Shown piece by piece: positions 52,742 to 64,000 of a DNA stretch of 64,000 bases. A model generated the notes under the pieces. The model worked only from the letters and a program-made list of their open reading frames with translations, was not told the DNA's origin and did not search any database. Numbering within the stretch: position 1 is the first letter of the stretch; each line of letters begins with the position of its first letter. Both the position numbers and the translations under genes were made by a program. The DNA comes from Capronia americana (taxonomy: Eukaryota; Ascomycota; Eurotiomycetes; Chaetothyriales; Herpotrichiellaceae). The stretch covers positions 744,001 to 808,000 of the forward strand of contig JADWQD010000010.1 of assembly GCA_016110215.1 (NCBI GenBank). The letters run 5' to 3'.

Positions 52742-53904
52742 TTACTGGTCTTTCTTCAAGTACCCCCTGTCATCATCGCCTTCGACTTCTTTGACGATTT
52801 TCTCCATCTCCTTAGCTTGCCTGTCGAACTCGGCCTTGTCCATTTTCGTCTCCCTCCTGAACAATTCTTCGTTCGGCTTGCGGTAGCTGCCTCCTAGACG
52901 ATCCCATAAAGTCGTGAACTGGCCGTAGTTATAATTACTGGCCCGGAGTTAGCAAGTAGTCGTCACACCGGTGAAGCCAAAAACTCACAAGTACAGATGG
53001 TGCATCGTATGACAAGCGGCGCCGTTGATGATCGGGCTGTTGGCATAGTACTCGCCATCGTGGATAAAAATGGTCCAGATGTTGATGAAGGCGAAGAGTG
53101 CAATGTACGCAAACTTCTGGAGGGGGAAGAGGAAGGGGAAGAGGTGGTATGGTATCGACTGTGCGAAGCCGTCAAGTGGGTGGAAGGCGTGCGATGCGAA
53201 CGGCGTCGGCACAATCCATTTGTGGTGCGGCTTGTGAAGAGTCTTGTATACCAACGGGTGATGCAGGCCACGATGGATCCAGTAGATGCAGAGATCGGTG
53301 AAGAGGACGAAAAAGGGGAACTGAAGGACGTTGTACCATGCGAATGGGGCCTCGGAAGAGAGATCGTAAAGTTTCGAGTATCCGCGTACTTCAAAAAGCA
53401 TACACAGGGCAGTCAAGAGAGACATCAGCGGCATCGATTTATTCGCTTGGGCGATCTCCATGCGGACCTGGTTTTTCAGGTATTTCGGATGCTGCGCGGC
53501 TGTCTTGTCGAAAATAAAGACATAGGACAACGTAGCGCAGAGGAAGTAAAGAACCAGCCCAAAGAACCTTTCCATCTGTTAGCCCCTCGGACACAGCAAA
53601 TCGAAAGGGCTGCCGCTCACCAAACTATGGCAAACAGACTGATGCCTTGTCTGTAGATGTTGTCGCGAGGCAGTGAGCTCTTGTAGGCCCATTCAGTCGG
53701 GTCCAGGCTGAACAGTCGTGAAGCGGGTTCATATATGTATTTGTACTGGGGCGCTGGCGTGGCGCCCTCGCGGAGACTTGAGAACGTCGAGGTCGCGACA
53801 TCGCCGAGTTTCTGGAGAACGTAATGAGACGAACTAGCGGGAAACAGAGTCGCGTAGACCCGGTCGAGGAAGAAGGTGTCGACAACTTCGAGTATAATAT
53901 CCAT
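52742..53904 (-). CDS. ERG3: C-5 sterol desaturase (Erg3)
   Basis: Three exons, complement(52742..52937, 52989..53567, 53621..53904), 352 residues; introns of 51 and 53 nt restore IVWFFGLVLYF and HHLYFNYNYGQF. The fatty-acid-hydroxylase-type histidine clusters are in place: HRGLHH, HKPHHKW and HTMHHLYFNYN. Four to five hydrophobic segments anchor it in the ER. Erg3 introduces the C5-C6 double bond of ergosterol with O2 and cytochrome b5. The C-terminus is charged (KKDQ) and has no KDEL-type signal. It is divergent from the mitochondrial carrier, with 677 bp between starts. Loss of Erg3 is known to change azole response in fungi. Confidence 0.92.
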
Positions 53905-54581
53905 CGCGAAACTCTACGCGGTCAATCGGCGCCACGTCGCCCCTATTCGGTGATTTTGGTAGCTTGCTGAGTCAGTTTGGGGGATGTCCGTCCAGGTCCT
54001 GAAAGGCTCTGCAAGCGTCGCTGAAACTCGGTTGGTGAAATGGAAGATCCGGCAAAGGCTGGCAGATTGATGGAAGGAGATTTCTGGAAAAGAAAAGCGC
54101 TGTTGATGAGCATTGAAAGTGGCGTGAATTGGTTCGTGGTGATCCGAGAAGCCGATAGCGGGCAGCGAAATTGTTTGTTGAAAGGTGGAGAGCGGCCAGC
54201 TTCGCAATTGGCCCTGCACGGGCGGTGAGCTTTAACCCCGACGCAGGAGCCAGGACGAGTCTCAGAGATTAGATAAGATTTGAGAATTAATAATCACGTG
54301 ACTCTCGCCCCAAATTCACTTTTCTCCGAATCCTTCGGCCGGTTGTTGCCGTCATTGGATTTCGTCAGTTTGATGGCACGGCACAAACCCAGCAGCGACT
54401 TCTGTGCAACATACTCCTCCAGCGCCATTGTGCCTGCGCGGTCATGCCAGCCCAGTCTCGACCGTCTCTCATGTTTCCCGCCTACACCTCGAAATGATCT
54501 TCGACCTCGGCGCACCCACCTGCAGTCGTTTCTCCGTCGCATGTCCGTGACCTGAGTTGAGCGCCGACTCAACTTCAGCTC
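53905..54581. promoter_or_regulatory. Bidirectional promoter of ERG3 and FLX1-type carrier
   Basis: 677 bp between divergent starts. No gene; a short AATAATCACGTGACTC element with an E-box-like CACGTG lies at about 54288-54303. Confidence 0.45.
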
Positions 54582-55615
54582 ATGACTTCCCAGCACAAAA
54601 ATGGTCTCTCACCTGCCTCGATCGAGACCATTGCTGGCTTGTCAGCCGGCTTGATCTCGACCATCATCGTCCATCCTCTGGACATCATAAAGACAAGGCT
54701 GCAAGGTAGGTGCGATTTCTAGAACCGGGAGGAGCCCGCCTGCTCATTTCCTCAACAGTGGACACGTCTTCTCACCCTCTTCTCAACTCCTCCCGAGCTG
54801 TCCTTCGCGACATCCTCCGTAACGAAGGTCCTACGCGGCTTGCGGCACTCTATCGTGGCCTGGCCCCGAATCTCGTGGGTAATTCTGCTGGCTGGGCTCT
54901 ATATTTCCTGTGGTACCGAGAAGCTCAAGATGTTATTCGCAACCTACGAGGCTACACTCTTGGGCAGCAACTTACGTCTGTCGACTATCTTGCAGCCTCG
55001 TCCGCCTCGGGGATTCTATCTGCCGTTCTCACAAACCCGATCTGGGTGGTCAAGACACGAATGCTTTCCACCTCGTCAGCCCAGACTGGTGCGTACCCGA
55101 GCATGATGCACGGACTGCGAGCAATATACAGGACAGAAGGCGTTCGTGGTTTCTTTCATGGTCTCACTCCGTCGCTGTTCGGTGTCAGCCATGGTGCTCT
55201 ATATTTTGTCGCTTATGAGAGGCTCAAAGTCTGGCGCAAGGAGTCTAAGAAAGACCGGACACTTACGAACCTGGACACCGTCGTGGCATCGTCACTTTCC
55301 AAGACCTTTGCAGGCACTCTAACATATCCACACCAATTGCTGAGAGCTCGTCTGCAGACGTACGATCCGAGTGCAACCACACACGTGCGGGGACCCGGCC
55401 TCATTCCTCTCATCAAGCAAACATGGCGCAACGAGGGCCTGGTTGGCTACTACAAAGGTCTATTTCCAAATCTCCTGCGCGTCGTTCCCAGCACGTGTGT
55501 GACTTTTCTGGTATATGAGAACGCTCGCTGGGCCTTGCCCAGAATGTTTGGGAATGCGGACGACGATCCTGCCATCCGCACCGGGGTGGCGCGGAAGGGG
55601 GAAAGAGCACTATAG
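54582..55615 (+). CDS. FLX1: Mitochondrial carrier, FAD/folate transporter Flx1 type
   Basis: Two exons (54582..54705, 54759..55615), 326 residues; the 53-nt intron falls right after the first signature. Three carrier repeats carry HPLDIIKTRLQ, NPIWVVKTRM and YPHQLLRARLQ, each followed by a G.....YRGL/FFHGL/YYKGL block. The aromatic GWALYFLWY of the FAD/folate/NAD subgroup is present. Flx1 moves FAD across the inner mitochondrial membrane. The start is the ATG directly before TSQHKNGLSP; the hydrophilic N-terminus is short, as expected. Confidence 0.87.
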
Positions 55616-56673
55616 GAGGGAAGCAGGCGGTCAGATTACTGAAGTGTGTCCGAACTACTCGATACCGAGCCTTCGTGCATGAAATAGGCTCTGGCATCCC
55701 ACGCGCCCAAACAGTGAGGTACTGGTCATGTGGTCTGCTCAAGGCTTGGAAAGTCGAAGCTCCGCAGAGACCTCGCTCGGCAAGCCTTGTCACTCCGTGC
55801 CTGAAACCCCATTGCCATGTCAGGCAACGGTCCGGTTGATTAGAGAGCACCATGTGGGCCCAATGGTGGCTGGGAGAGCTGGTAGATCGAAACGGCGGCC
55901 TCCGAAGCATGATGGGGAAACATGTCAACACCGTCCTGTCAAACTGTCACTGCCTGGATGGTGGCAGGAGGGGCAAAGAAGCCCACGGGACGGATACGGG
56001 GCGCATACGGAGTAGCTAATGTCGCTCTTCAAACAGCAAGCATCACGAAACCCCACTCCCGCATAACGTAGAATCTCCACTCGATACGACAGGACGGAGT
56101 GCTCATTAGCATTACCTCTATTCGAACTGCCATGAAGCAAGCATGCCACGCTCTCTGTTTGGGCAAGCCGCATTCCAATCAAAACTGACCAGGCCCAAGA
56201 GGAGGAGGATTAGATTGCCGACTGTAACCACGGCCGGGACGGCTCAAGGCAAGTTCGGGCAGTATCACTCACGCGGCCCCTGTGTTCCTGCTATCTCGCG
56301 AATACGGAAAGGGTGCTATTCCTACATCATATCTCACGTACGACATCCGCCAACAAGCCTGTCATCGAACAAAAAGCGCCCCGGGTCCACCAGTTGCTCT
56401 GTTCGATTTGGAATGGCAGCACCAGGGAAGATGAAGATCTTACTGGGATCACTTTGTGAGTCGCTAACTGAGTCGGGCTGAGGACGGCAGCAAGGATTAG
56501 TCCATCACCTGAAGCGAATGGCTTATTGGGGTCGAAGACCATCCTCCACCGTCCTCGACCATCCATCCCCACGCAGGCAATGCGACGGCCTGCTGCTGTT
56601 CGTGACTGTCATTGGTCTGCTTACCCCTGTCGGCGGTGGTCAGACTGACTTTCTTGGTGTCTCTCTAGTGCCT

Positions 56674-56728
56674 TTCTAGCGCCCGTCGAGAAAACTCTTC
56701 TAGCGTTCTTCTAGCGCCGCTTCTAGCG
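56674..56728 (+). repeat. Four TTCTAGCG copies
   Basis: Exact octamers start at 56674, 56698, 56709 and 56721 with irregular spacing. Confidence 0.65.
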
Positions 56729-59454
56729 ACGCATGTCGTCGATGAGAATCAATTGCCAGTGGCTGATGACTTGACTGGTTGGTGTCGGAACAGCCTTGCC
56801 AACTTTGGCACTCCTCGATTCTGCGATCGATGCGATCCCGTCGTCAGTCGCCCCTAGGCAGTTCGGATGGGAACATCTCCGCTTCCGAATTGATACGACT
56901 ACTCTTTCAGACCGTTTCGTCTACCGCTGACTGCCCTGCGGATGCTGCTTCTCGCGCCATCCTCGATCGACAGGACTGGGTGCAGCATGATTTCGGCATC
57001 CCAGGTTTATCTCGTTCGCTGCTGAGAATTTGGATAGATAGCATGGTAGTCGTGCTGGTGTGCATACATACTGGTGACACTCGACCGATCCGGCTCGAAC
57101 GGATCGCAATCCCTCATACCAAGCAAGGTCTCCTGCATGATGCGTCGTGATTCACCATCATCTCCAGGCCCGCATCGTATCTTCGATCGCCACAACGCCT
57201 CAAAGCTCCCTATTCTGGTTACGACCATGTATCACCACCAGGCAATCGGCGCCGTCTACATCTGCAGGACTGCGGAGAAAGACACCTGCTCGGAGAGGTA
57301 TTTCGTGGCTTGAGCTAATCCAGGCACAGCGCAAAGGTTACATGCAATAGGGAGGGACAGGCACGTACCTCGCAGAGACTCTAGTGCATATGCCACAGGC
57401 ACCGTACAGTAAGCAGTACAGTCCAGCACCACTCTGCCCCCCCGCTAGACCATGAAGGGCCAAGGCAGGCAGAGAGCTTGGGCACCATCAAAAGCCGCAT
57501 AGCAGAGGATTGCCGGGATGCCGGGCCCGTCCCTCGAGGCAAGGCAGAGACCTCTATGCTCAGACTAATCAATGCTCACCTGTTAAGCACGCATTATTGC
57601 ATGCTTACTACTGCAGTCCCACAGTAGAGAGAGATCGACAAACCGCACTGATACTATCTCCCAAGCTACAGTGTACACTGTGTACAGTAGCTCTGAAAGA
57701 CGGTGAATCCCAAAGTCAAGCGTCAAGATGGTCGGTGTGTTATTCATCAGACGCGGGGGAATCCTGCCCGGCTTCCTTGCTGGTCGAGTTGCTCCATATC
57801 AACATCGGGCAATCTGGCAATCCCCATGACTAATTGCTGAGTCGGCTTGGAACCAATCTACGGCCTAGTCATGCCACGGCAGGGATCGGTCAGTCGTGTT
57901 TCCAATTGGGGCGGGTTGGTGCTCGTACGCGGTACTGTGGGACAAGCAATCAAGTAACATGATGGCCGATTCCGGCTGGGTCTTTACGAGTATGCCTTTG
58001 AACTGCAGACCCTCAATTTCACTGACCGATCACCGCCCCTACAGTTTTTTCATTCTTCACCCGTTGTGTGACGACGAGCATAGTGTTATGGGTGAGGGCA
58101 TGCCGTCACGGTTACTCCACAACGGCTCGGATATAGCAGGGATGAACAACCATTTCCGCCGTCGTGTCTCGGATGCCGTGTCGGCGATTGCAGTTGAAGT
58201 CACAGTCTCACCTTCCACAAAGCCAAGCACACAAGGCAGACCGGTCCACCAACCCGACCCGACCTGTTCGCGCACTCGAAACGGCAGGGAGCAGGGGCAG
58301 GGAGCAGACCGCCAGTGTCACGTCCCAGACATGGCACAGCATAGCATTGCATCCCCCGCCACAGTCATGCAGGCGGCAAAAGTCCAATGTTGTGTAACGT
58401 CCCTTCGAGGAAGTGGAACGTGGTAGCTGGACTGGCCGATGACAGCCGTTCGTGGCAGCGTTCGACATCCACCAGTTCGGATGTCTTGCTTGGGGCATTG
58501 TTGTAGTGGCCATCATGGTTCTTGAAATGCCACGGTCTGCTCTACCGACGTAGCTTTACTGTAAGACTAGCCATAGCGTGTGTACGTATGTGTGTATGTA
58601 TGCATAGCAGGCCAATGGTAATGGCAACATCAGAATCACTCCTACAGCCTTGTGCACACAGCGGCGAGATACGTACATGAGTATGTACTTGACTTGGCTT
58701 GACTCAACTCTATAGGACCCATGTTTAACCGCTCACTATACCGTGGAACACGGACGTAGACAAAACGATCCCAGCCAGAGAAGTGGCGATACAATACTCC
58801 GTACCTTTTCATGGAACGTGCCGGGGCGAGGCGAGGCGAGGCGAGACATCCCTTGATTCCTTCTTCTTTGATACTTTTTTTCTTTCTTCTTTCGTACACA
58901 AACAGGCTCCTTTTGAAACAGCGGCCCCAAGCCAGCACGTCTTGACTGAGTACGTCTAGGTTGTACTTTATTGCGCTTTGATGGGTACTGTACGTGAGAA
59001 TCGGGTTCGAACGAGGAGAAAAGACCAGATACTGAGGACCTCACCCACCCACCCACTCGATGAGCAAGTTGGCCAATTCTCTCCAATCAAGCACCCGTTC
59101 CAGTCCATGCCACACCATGCCATGCGACGTGCGCTGGATCTTGATCACGCGGACAGACACACGCACACACACCCCCTTGCGTCTTCGTCGTCGTCGCCTC
59201 CCTCCGATGCCAAACACAACACAATCAACCCCCTCCCCTTTTTTTTCGCCGTGCATGAGCCATGATGCACAGGAAGAAGGAAATACTGGGTATAACGTGT
59301 GTGGCCCTGGCCCTCGCCACCTGCTACCTACCGCTCAGGCCCCTCCCCCTACGCAGTACGAGAACAAGGACGTACGTACTACTCGTTATGTACCGTGGAT
59401 GCCCGATCCGATGGACGGACAGGCGGCCAGCCTACTTCCCGCCTGGTGATCTAG

Positions 59455-59500
59455 GGTCCTTGTCCTTGTCCTCGTCCTCGTCCTCGTCCTCGTACTCGAC
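59455..59500 (+). repeat. GTCCTC/GTCCTT hexamer run
   Basis: Seven near-identical hexamers in a row. Confidence 0.75.
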
Positions 59501-59585
59501 TTGACTCGTACCGTATTGCATGTATGCATGTATATAACAGTTAGACTCGGCCCGTCCACGGAGTCTGCTATACTCGTACGTCCAA

Positions 59586-59650
59586 GTCAAGTCAAGTCAA
59601 GTCAAGTCAAGTCAAGTCAAGTCAAGTCAAGTCAAGTCAAGTCAAGTCAA
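59586..59650 (+). repeat. (GTCAA)13 pentanucleotide microsatellite
   Basis: Thirteen uninterrupted units, 65 bp. The same pentamer also appears three times in the TRS33 intron near 47068. Confidence 0.9.
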
Positions 59651-60854
59651 GCCGGACAAGTCACCTCGTCAGGTCTATCTAGCTATTGATCATTATAGTA
59701 TCATGCATCTATCTGGTAAGGCTGATTCCGCCTCTTGCTTGATTTCATCATAGGCCCCCCCTGAAGGGAGAAGAGGTGTCATACATACATATATACCCCA
59801 CGCCACTCCACAGAGGAATGGTAAAAGACAGGCGAGGCGAGATGTGGCGAGGCTCGTCATCCCGCGGGGACTGACTCGCCTTGTTGCGTTAAATACATAC
59901 CGGGTCCTTACGGTTTCGGAGGGGGCCAATAATGAAGATCCTCGAATGTTTCCTTGGACGCGCGATCCGTGATGTAGAGGGAGGGGCAGAAATATCGATA
60001 TAGAAAGAGACAGAGAGTAACCTCGATTGCGGAGAGCGAAAATAAAGCAGACAGAGTAAGCTGGACATCAGAAAGCGAGAATAAAACTTGACGAGAATGT
60101 TTGAAACTGCGAAAATGAGGGTCATTCTTATGGTATCTTTCAAGTCCCCTTAACTTTTGTTCCTTCTTAGTTGTCATCTCTTCATGAACTCGTAAACTGG
60201 TTTTTGGATATCTCTCGGTAGTGACAGGCCGCCCCATGGCAAGACAAGACAGTGCATCTCCGCTCCAACGCTTGTAGGACGCTCGCTATATAACGGGTGA
60301 AAAGAAAAATCAGAAAAGAGCGCATCGTGCGCAGACCACACACCGCAAACAAAAATGGTACATATGAATACAAATCCTACCGTCGCTTTTGTTCGCTGTG
60401 GACGACATTTTTTGGGCCATTGCTCTTGCGCCTGGTTTCCGCCCCCGGTCGTGTCCTGACGGTGTTTGTACATCCTCCTCCTCCTCCTCATCCGATGAGG
60501 CCTTTTGAACTCCCGCTGAAATCGAACATGTTGAAAGATTGAAACGCATTCTGGAATGACAGGTCTGGTAGCCGCTAGGATAAGCGTCGATATATTTCGA
60601 GGCTGGCTTGTCGTGACGATGGACATCACGCCATCCTCGGTTGACGGTTCGGTGTGCTTGTGAGGTTGGTAGAGAATGTTCTGGGACTCTTATTCAAACG
60701 GAGCTCGCTGATATTGCGATACCCGCTTGTTGCTCTGCATTTGGAAGCAAAAATCCTGAGGCATGGCCAGGTTCGACTGTTTTTGGGGAGATGATGTAAA
60801 ACCTGTTCCGACAACCCTGGTGGAGTGTCAAGTTCTCTCTCCTGAGGCTTTGGT

Positions 60855-61982
60855 TCAAGGTTGGTCCGGCGTAACAATCACCTCAACTTTCCGACCTTTG
60901 CCTCGGCCTTTGATGCCCTTGTTGCTATGCTTGTAGAGATCTTGAAAATAGTCCCGGAGCTCGGCTTCTTCGGGCAACACTTCATCCTGTGCGAACTGCA
61001 CCGCAAGTCTTGCCAAGGTCTCCTTATGGAACTTGTTCATGTGTGCTTTGAGATTCCCCAACTGTGTGAAAACCTTGCCCCCGTGACCATTTTCCAGAGC
61101 CCGGCAACCATCGAGCTTGCATTCATATTTTCGCCCTCGGGTGCCTGGATCGGATGAAGACCGTTTGCGATTGGGGCGTTGGCCGATATGTCGGCGTTCA
61201 TGGGTCCGGAGGTTGCCGAGCTGTGAAAATGCTTGCCTGCAGGAGGGCACTGAACATGTGTATGGCTTCTCTCCCGTGTGTGAACGGAGATGGATCTTGA
61301 GGTGGGTGGGCTGGGAGAAGGACTTGAAACACTCGGGATAAGGGCATAGGTGCTTCTTGGACTTGCTGGCGGGATTGTTCGCCGTCGCTTGCAGGTGCAT
61401 CTGGGGCGGTTGTAGGTTCCTCATGAGCGAGTCCACTTCGGATGCGGTTTCGGGAGCGGACGATTGCTGGGCGACCACAGGAGGGGTGGTGTGGCTCGAG
61501 GACATGATGGACTCGAGTCGAGTCTGCTCTGAAAAATCAGAAGACAGATAGCTCGATGGAGCTTCGGAGTAGATCGAAAGGACGTCGTCAAAGTTGCCTC
61601 TGTCCTCTCCTGCCCAACTCCCGGGAGTGATGGGGGCTTGACCGGGATTGTAGTTGTCCATGGGCGAATATTCAAACGGAGATAAGCCCGTGAGATTGGA
61701 AGAATATTCATACTCGGACAGACTCGTGAGAGTGTGGGCACGGTGGAGAGTCGTTGGGGTAGGTACGGAGGTGCTGAAGGCTTCATATCCGTACATGTCG
61801 TTGGAAGGCACGTTCTGGAGGTAGAACTCCTGGGGGAAGGCTTGACCTCGGGAGGTTGCCGGAGACTTGGAGGGAGCCGGCATGGAGGTAGGCACCATCC
61901 ACTGCCGCAGCTGGTGCATATGCCACTCGATCTGATCTGCCGTTGGGTTGAAGGCCATGTTAAACATCCGTTCCGACCTCAA
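60855..61982 (-). CDS. C2H2 zinc-finger transcription factor (Azf1-like)
   Basis: Single exon, 375 residues. The N-terminal 205 residues are Ser/Thr/Pro-rich with acidic patches, a likely activation region. Two classic fingers follow: CPYPEC...HLKIHLRSH and CSVPSC...NLRTHERRH, joined by the TGEKPY linker. A third has the form C-X4-C with a long insert and QLGNLKAHMNKFH. The SQPTHLKIH and SQLGNLRTH finger tips resemble the Azf1 group. The C-terminus is a basic tail (GIKGRGKGRKVEV). Target genes are unknown. I chose the first ATG; MAFNPTADQ eight codons later is an equal choice. Confidence 0.85.
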   Translation of the reverse strand: MRSERMFNMAFNPTADQIEWHMHQLRQWMVPTSMPAPSKSPATSRGQAFPQEFYLQNVPSNDMYGYEAFSTSVPTPTTLHRAHTLTSLSEYEYSSNLTGLSPFEYSPMDNYNPGQAPITPGSWAGEDRGNFDDVLSIYSEAPSSYLSSDFSEQTRLESIMSSSHTTPPVVAQQSSAPETASEVDSLMRNLQPPQMHLQATANNPASKSKKHLCPYPECFKSFSQPTHLKIHLRSHTGEKPYTCSVPSCRQAFSQLGNLRTHERRHIGQRPNRKRSSSDPGTRGRKYECKLDGCRALENGHGGKVFTQLGNLKAHMNKFHKETLARLAVQFAQDEVLPEEAELRDYFQDLYKHSNKGIKGRGKGRKVEVIVTPDQP

Positions 61983-64000
61983 CTAGGCGCACGGCAGGTT
62001 CGTCTCAGCCCCTTCGATATCCCAAGATAATCAAGGTGCGATGTATAGCTCTCTCGAAACCGTTGAAGCGTGGCTGAGGGGGCGACGGTCGAAACGGGTC
62101 GAGGGGAGGGAGCAACACTTTAAACAGAGGAAGCCTCACGAGACGGCTACATCACCAAAGAGAAATGCAGGTCCAAACAAGAAACGGCCGATACGGTAGC
62201 TCGCTGTGTGGGGGTTTCGACTCGCGAGTGGGCTGAGATGGTTGGAGAATTGCTAGGGCAGATCGATGATGGGAGCGCGATGCAGCTTTCAAGAAAGGGA
62301 CCAGGCCTAGAGCGTACAGACGTAAGCCAGTCTAAAGTGGTCTACAGCGTGGAAGGATAGAGTACAGTTCGGGGTGATGAGATGAAACTCCGTAATATAC
62401 CTTTTCGCTTGAGGGTGCTCCATATCGTTGATAGAAGCCAGTGAGCGGACGTGAGTATAGCCAGATGGACCCAGCTGCTAGCACGACTTTCAGGGGTCAT
62501 TATGCAGGCTGAAGAGATTGCAGGCTCCATCGCAACGGATATGGCGTATCTCTCGAGGCTAAGGTATCGAAAGATGCAGCCTTGTCTCGTGGAAGTGTCT
62601 TGGACGGTGCAAAGCCTCGACGCGCCTGTGGTTTCCGCTTTGGGGGTCCCAGATGACAAGGTGAAAATTTTTCGAGATCCGAATCCTCTCACTGGATGGT
62701 GGGGGACAGCGGTTCGGTTTTAGGCCAGTCAGAGGGCCCTCTGTGTACGGAATTTCGGTAAGAGCAGATGCAAGGTAGGCGTGAGAGATGCATGAAGGAG
62801 GGACGAGGAAAGAGACTTAGTCTCGAAAGGGTGTCCAGGGCAGAGCGTGGAGTGGTGTCGTCGTTACCCTGACAGTGGGCCAGGATGAGCATGACAGCCA
62901 GGGTGAACGGGTGGCCCGCAGCGACCGTGTGAATTGAGACGCAGCTAAAAGCCTCAAGGAAACCGGCAAGGAATCTTTGATGAGGAGAAATTTGGGGGCA
63001 CCGGTCGCTAACTCGAGCAGTGCTTCCAGCGGTGATGACGGCGTGCGGACAGGTGCAGACGCAAGAGTTGCATAAAGTTCGGATGATAACGCAGTGGAGC
63101 TGGAGATACTTTGCGCATTGGTCGTTCGCGAGCTGGGGGCAGACCAAGCCATGCCTAGATAGGAGAGTCCTTGCCTCAAGGCTCGTGGCGTCGACAGGGG
63201 GGCCGGCGGGCTAAGCGAAGTCTTCGGGCTGATGTGTGGTCGTCCAAGGCCTTGAGCCCGGGATCATGCATCTGCGCATTCGTTCCTTCCGCGTCTTCTA
63301 GAAGGTCAGCTAAACGCTGACCTGGCTGAACGTGTGGATGAGGCTTAGATGCTTGGGAGACTTGGGAGAAATGGGAAGTGGGAAATAGAGCCGAGGCGGG
63401 AGCGAGCCAGGAACAAGATTCGTCCCGTCGCTGTCGAGCGAAGGGAGCGTTGCCCATCCAGGTACCGAGCTGCTATCTCGCAGCAGCTGAAGACATGTGG
63501 TCGAATCGTTTGGCGCAGTTTGCAGCCTTGACACAATCCTCGACGAAGGAAAAATTTTCACTCACGCCAGCCAGGGCATTGCTCTGAGCTGGAATTGTCC
63601 CTTGGAGAACAGCAGGCATCTTCAGGGTCCACCCGTTCAGGGTGCGCTCATCCATGACCTGGCACATGATGAGGAGAGCAAGAGATACGGTGCAGATGAG
63701 TAGCCCGCCGAAAGGCCCTCTCACTCAGCGAGCCATCCCACGCTCTCTCCTCAAATTGCCTGCACCAGGCTACCGCGAGACCAATGGTGTGGCAGACCTC
63801 ACCAGACCAGACATCATCGTTACGCAAATGGTTCAGTGAAGGATACAACCCCATTCTGGGGCCCGATAAAGACGGTGTTGGCTTGCTAGTCGCCGACCTT
63901 GGGCTCCTTTGAGAGGCTGACCTGCCTTTGGGCGAGTGGCTAGCGGGTCGTTCGTCGAACCGTAAGGGACAGGTGAATCATACATGATCGACGACATATT
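61983..64000. other. Upstream region of the C2H2 gene to the window edge
   Basis: About 2 kb with only short overlapping frames. It should hold the promoter and 5' leader of the zinc-finger gene. No other gene was supported. Confidence 0.5.

Larger units (their letters stand above)
55616..60854. other. Gene-free stretch, about 5.2 kb, rich in short repeats
   Basis: No supported gene. It contains four TTCTAGCG copies (56674-56728), GAGGC runs (58820-58850), a GTCCTC hexamer run (59455-59500) and a GTCAA array (59586-59650). It lies 3' of the FLX1-type carrier and 3' of the leftward C2H2 gene, so it is the 3' flank of both. Confidence 0.55.

Noticed and set aside
57896..58426. 176-codon plus-strand frame in the large gap
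   Set aside because: No motif, no plausible upstream signals, low-complexity end.
1..64000. tRNA, rRNA or CRISPR loci
   Set aside because: Several GGTTCGAA-like strings (for example near 47385 and 58990) were checked, but no cloverleaf or A-box partner was seen; no rRNA stretch or spaced repeat array exists.
1..64000. Intact transposon
   Set aside because: No transposase, integrase or reverse-transcriptase motif and no paired long terminal repeats found by eye; diverged relics cannot be excluded.

Overview
The window is nuclear DNA of a filamentous ascomycete (Pezizomycotina). Most genes carry introns of 48-80 nt with GT..AG ends and CTAAC/CTGAC-type branch sites. The contents are also fungal: HET-domain genes, MFS sugar transporters, and the housekeeping set Neo1, Sec16, Mso1, Trs33 and Erg3. 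The flavour is Eurotiomycete-like, but genus and species cannot be read from the sequence alone. Exon joins below were worked out by hand from reading frames, splice signals and family motifs.

The window has two halves. Positions 1 to about 30.8 kb are accessory. They hold a hemicellulose block: a GH35 beta-galactosidase-like tail at the left edge, an intracellular-type GH43 beta-xylosidase/arabinofuranosidase, a secreted GH10 endo-xylanase and an MFS sugar transporter. Two divergent transporter/dioxygenase pairs follow (7.5 kb and 11.5 kb); the second transporter has lost one base and has one GC-AG intron. Next comes an allorecognition-like stretch: a TPR protein, a HET-domain gene, a decayed second HET gene, a HET-like N-terminal scrap and a 3' remnant of an alcohol dehydrogenase. 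From 20.7 to 28.06 kb I see no intact gene. At 28.06-29.15 kb lies a three-exon gene for an unrecognised 277-residue protein.

From 30.9 to 62 kb the DNA is mostly conserved housekeeping: Mso1-like exocytosis factor (-), epoxide hydrolase (-), a decayed O-methyltransferase (+), Neo1-type flippase (-) divergent from Sec16 (+), Trs33 (+), cytosolic malate dehydrogenase (-), ribosomal protein eL28 (-) divergent from a UPF0357/DUF2015 protein (+), Erg3 sterol desaturase (-) divergent from the Flx1-type mitochondrial carrier (+), and a C2H2 factor (-) facing a 5.2 kb gene-free stretch rich in simple repeats. Four products (Mso1, Neo1, Sec16, Trs33) act in membrane traffic.

Working model for the left block (inference): the secreted xylanase cuts xylan, the transporter imports the oligosaccharides, and the GH43 enzyme, which has no signal peptide, finishes them inside the cell. 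GGCTAAA sites of the XlnR/Xyr1 type sit upstream of both the GH43 and GH10 genes.
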